Below, in pieces: positions 20,880 to 21,107 of a stretch of DNA of 21,107 nucleotides (position 1 is its first letter; the number at the start of each line of letters is the position of its first letter). The translations under genes were made by a program, and so were the position numbers. This DNA is from an uncultured Desulfobacterales bacterium. GTDB lineage: Bacteria > Desulfobacterota > Desulfobacteria > Desulfobacterales > JAFDCJ01. The notes beneath the pieces were generated by a model. That model had not been told where the DNA came from, searched no databases, and saw nothing but the letters and a program-made list of their open reading frames with translations. The stretch spans positions 1 to 21,107 of the forward strand of contig CALZJV010000323.1 in assembly GCA_945787595.1 (NCBI GenBank), given 5' to 3'.

Positions 20880-20929
20880 TTAAAGTAGGAAAAAAATGAC
20901 ACCCTCGCCAAATAACCCTCCTTTTTCAT
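20780..20929 (-). pseudogene. Possible truncated cyclic-nucleotide-binding protein start
   Basis: A 49-aa minus-strand frame starts ATG at 20929 with KKEGYLARVSFFSYFKKKDL and QRLAKRYA, like the first helices of CRP/cNMP-binding domain proteins (LxxVPxFSxLxxxDLxxLAxR). It then becomes unrecognisable (MKGVHGVQLTI...) where it overlaps the sensor-tail remnant in another frame. This suggests a deletion junction joining two gene ends near 20850-20870. Similarity is short, so confidence is low. Confidence 0.35.
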
Positions 20930-21107
20930 TATTTTAGATCCTCACTATATATCTGAATAAATACCATCTACTGGTATTTTGCTATCATAGCTTTATGCCT
21001 TTGGCAATGAGCATTTTTATTTGCATCGCATCAATTTTCACAAATTTTTCAATCTATTTTCATATTCGCTTCACGTTTCTCCCCTATGATTACAAAAGAT
21101 CGTGTGT
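20930..21107. other. AT-rich end of the window with a palindrome at 20959-20979
   Basis: AAATACCA-TCTAC-TGGTATTT is a perfect 8-bp inverted repeat with a 5-nt loop, placed before the two minus-strand remnants. It could be an operator for a divergent regulator. A plus-strand frame from ATG 20996 stays open to the window edge (37 codons, rich in Phe and Ile), but it has no ribosome site or family features. Confidence 0.5.

Noticed and set aside
20996..21107. Partial plus-strand gene running off the window
   Set aside because: Only 37 codons, no ribosome site, and a composition that simply reflects AT-rich DNA.

Overview
The window reads as chromosomal DNA from an anaerobic deltaproteobacterium, probably Desulfobacterota. 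This is an inference from a strict-anaerobe type flavodoxin, small cysteine-rich and HExxH proteins, a sensor-protein tail with the CKKIRD...SHGICPEC signature, and many dispersed palindromic and heptameric intergenic repeats. No database search was possible. Most of the window is housekeeping or transport genes separated by repeat-rich spacers. Between them lie several visibly damaged genes.

Layout. 276-1022: FabG-like SDR. 1244-2917: ilvD (branched-chain amino acid synthesis), followed by a period-7 repeat array and about 650 bp without a recognisable gene. 3570-5109: a GC-rich, foreign-looking hipBA toxin-antitoxin module. Its control region is elaborate, its antitoxin seems to have lost the DNA-recognition half of its HTH, and its HipA kinase is intact. 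A terminator and a large hairpin follow. 5447-8322: a two-gene unit of an unknown exported beta-rich protein, whose signal peptide is interrupted by an in-frame TAA, and a CreD-family six-helix membrane protein. 8523-9908 (minus): a membrane-anchored C13 (legumain/caspase-like) peptidase. 10262-10702: a decayed RHH-DUF433 antitoxin. 10986-11483 (minus): a flavodoxin. 11667-11936 (minus): a small Cys-rich protein.

12048-16097: the clearest functional unit. A consensus sigma-70 promoter and a TPP riboswitch precede thiB-thiP-thiQ (binding protein, fused permease, ATPase), a thiamine or thiamine-precursor ABC importer. 16614-17546: PfkB-family sugar kinase. 17751-18050 (minus): small HExxH protein. 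18214-19265: gpsA (glycerol-3-phosphate dehydrogenase) broken by an exact 11-bp tandem duplication. Its 3' end overlaps a second exact tandem duplication (58 bp) shared with the convergent PAS-PAS-GGDEF diguanylate cyclase gene (19329-20690, minus). The right end holds fragments of a sensor protein and possibly of a cyclic-nucleotide-binding protein.

Two themes stand out. First, intergenic spacers repeatedly carry heptanucleotide (period-7) arrays of unrelated sequence, plus a dispersed palindromic repeat built on GACAGGATTTACAGGATTA. Second, recent local DNA changes (tandem duplications, small deletions, nonsense changes) have damaged several genes. Whether these are biological or partly assembly error is the main thing to settle. 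The least described candidate systems are the exported-protein/CreD pair and the membrane-bound C13 peptidase.
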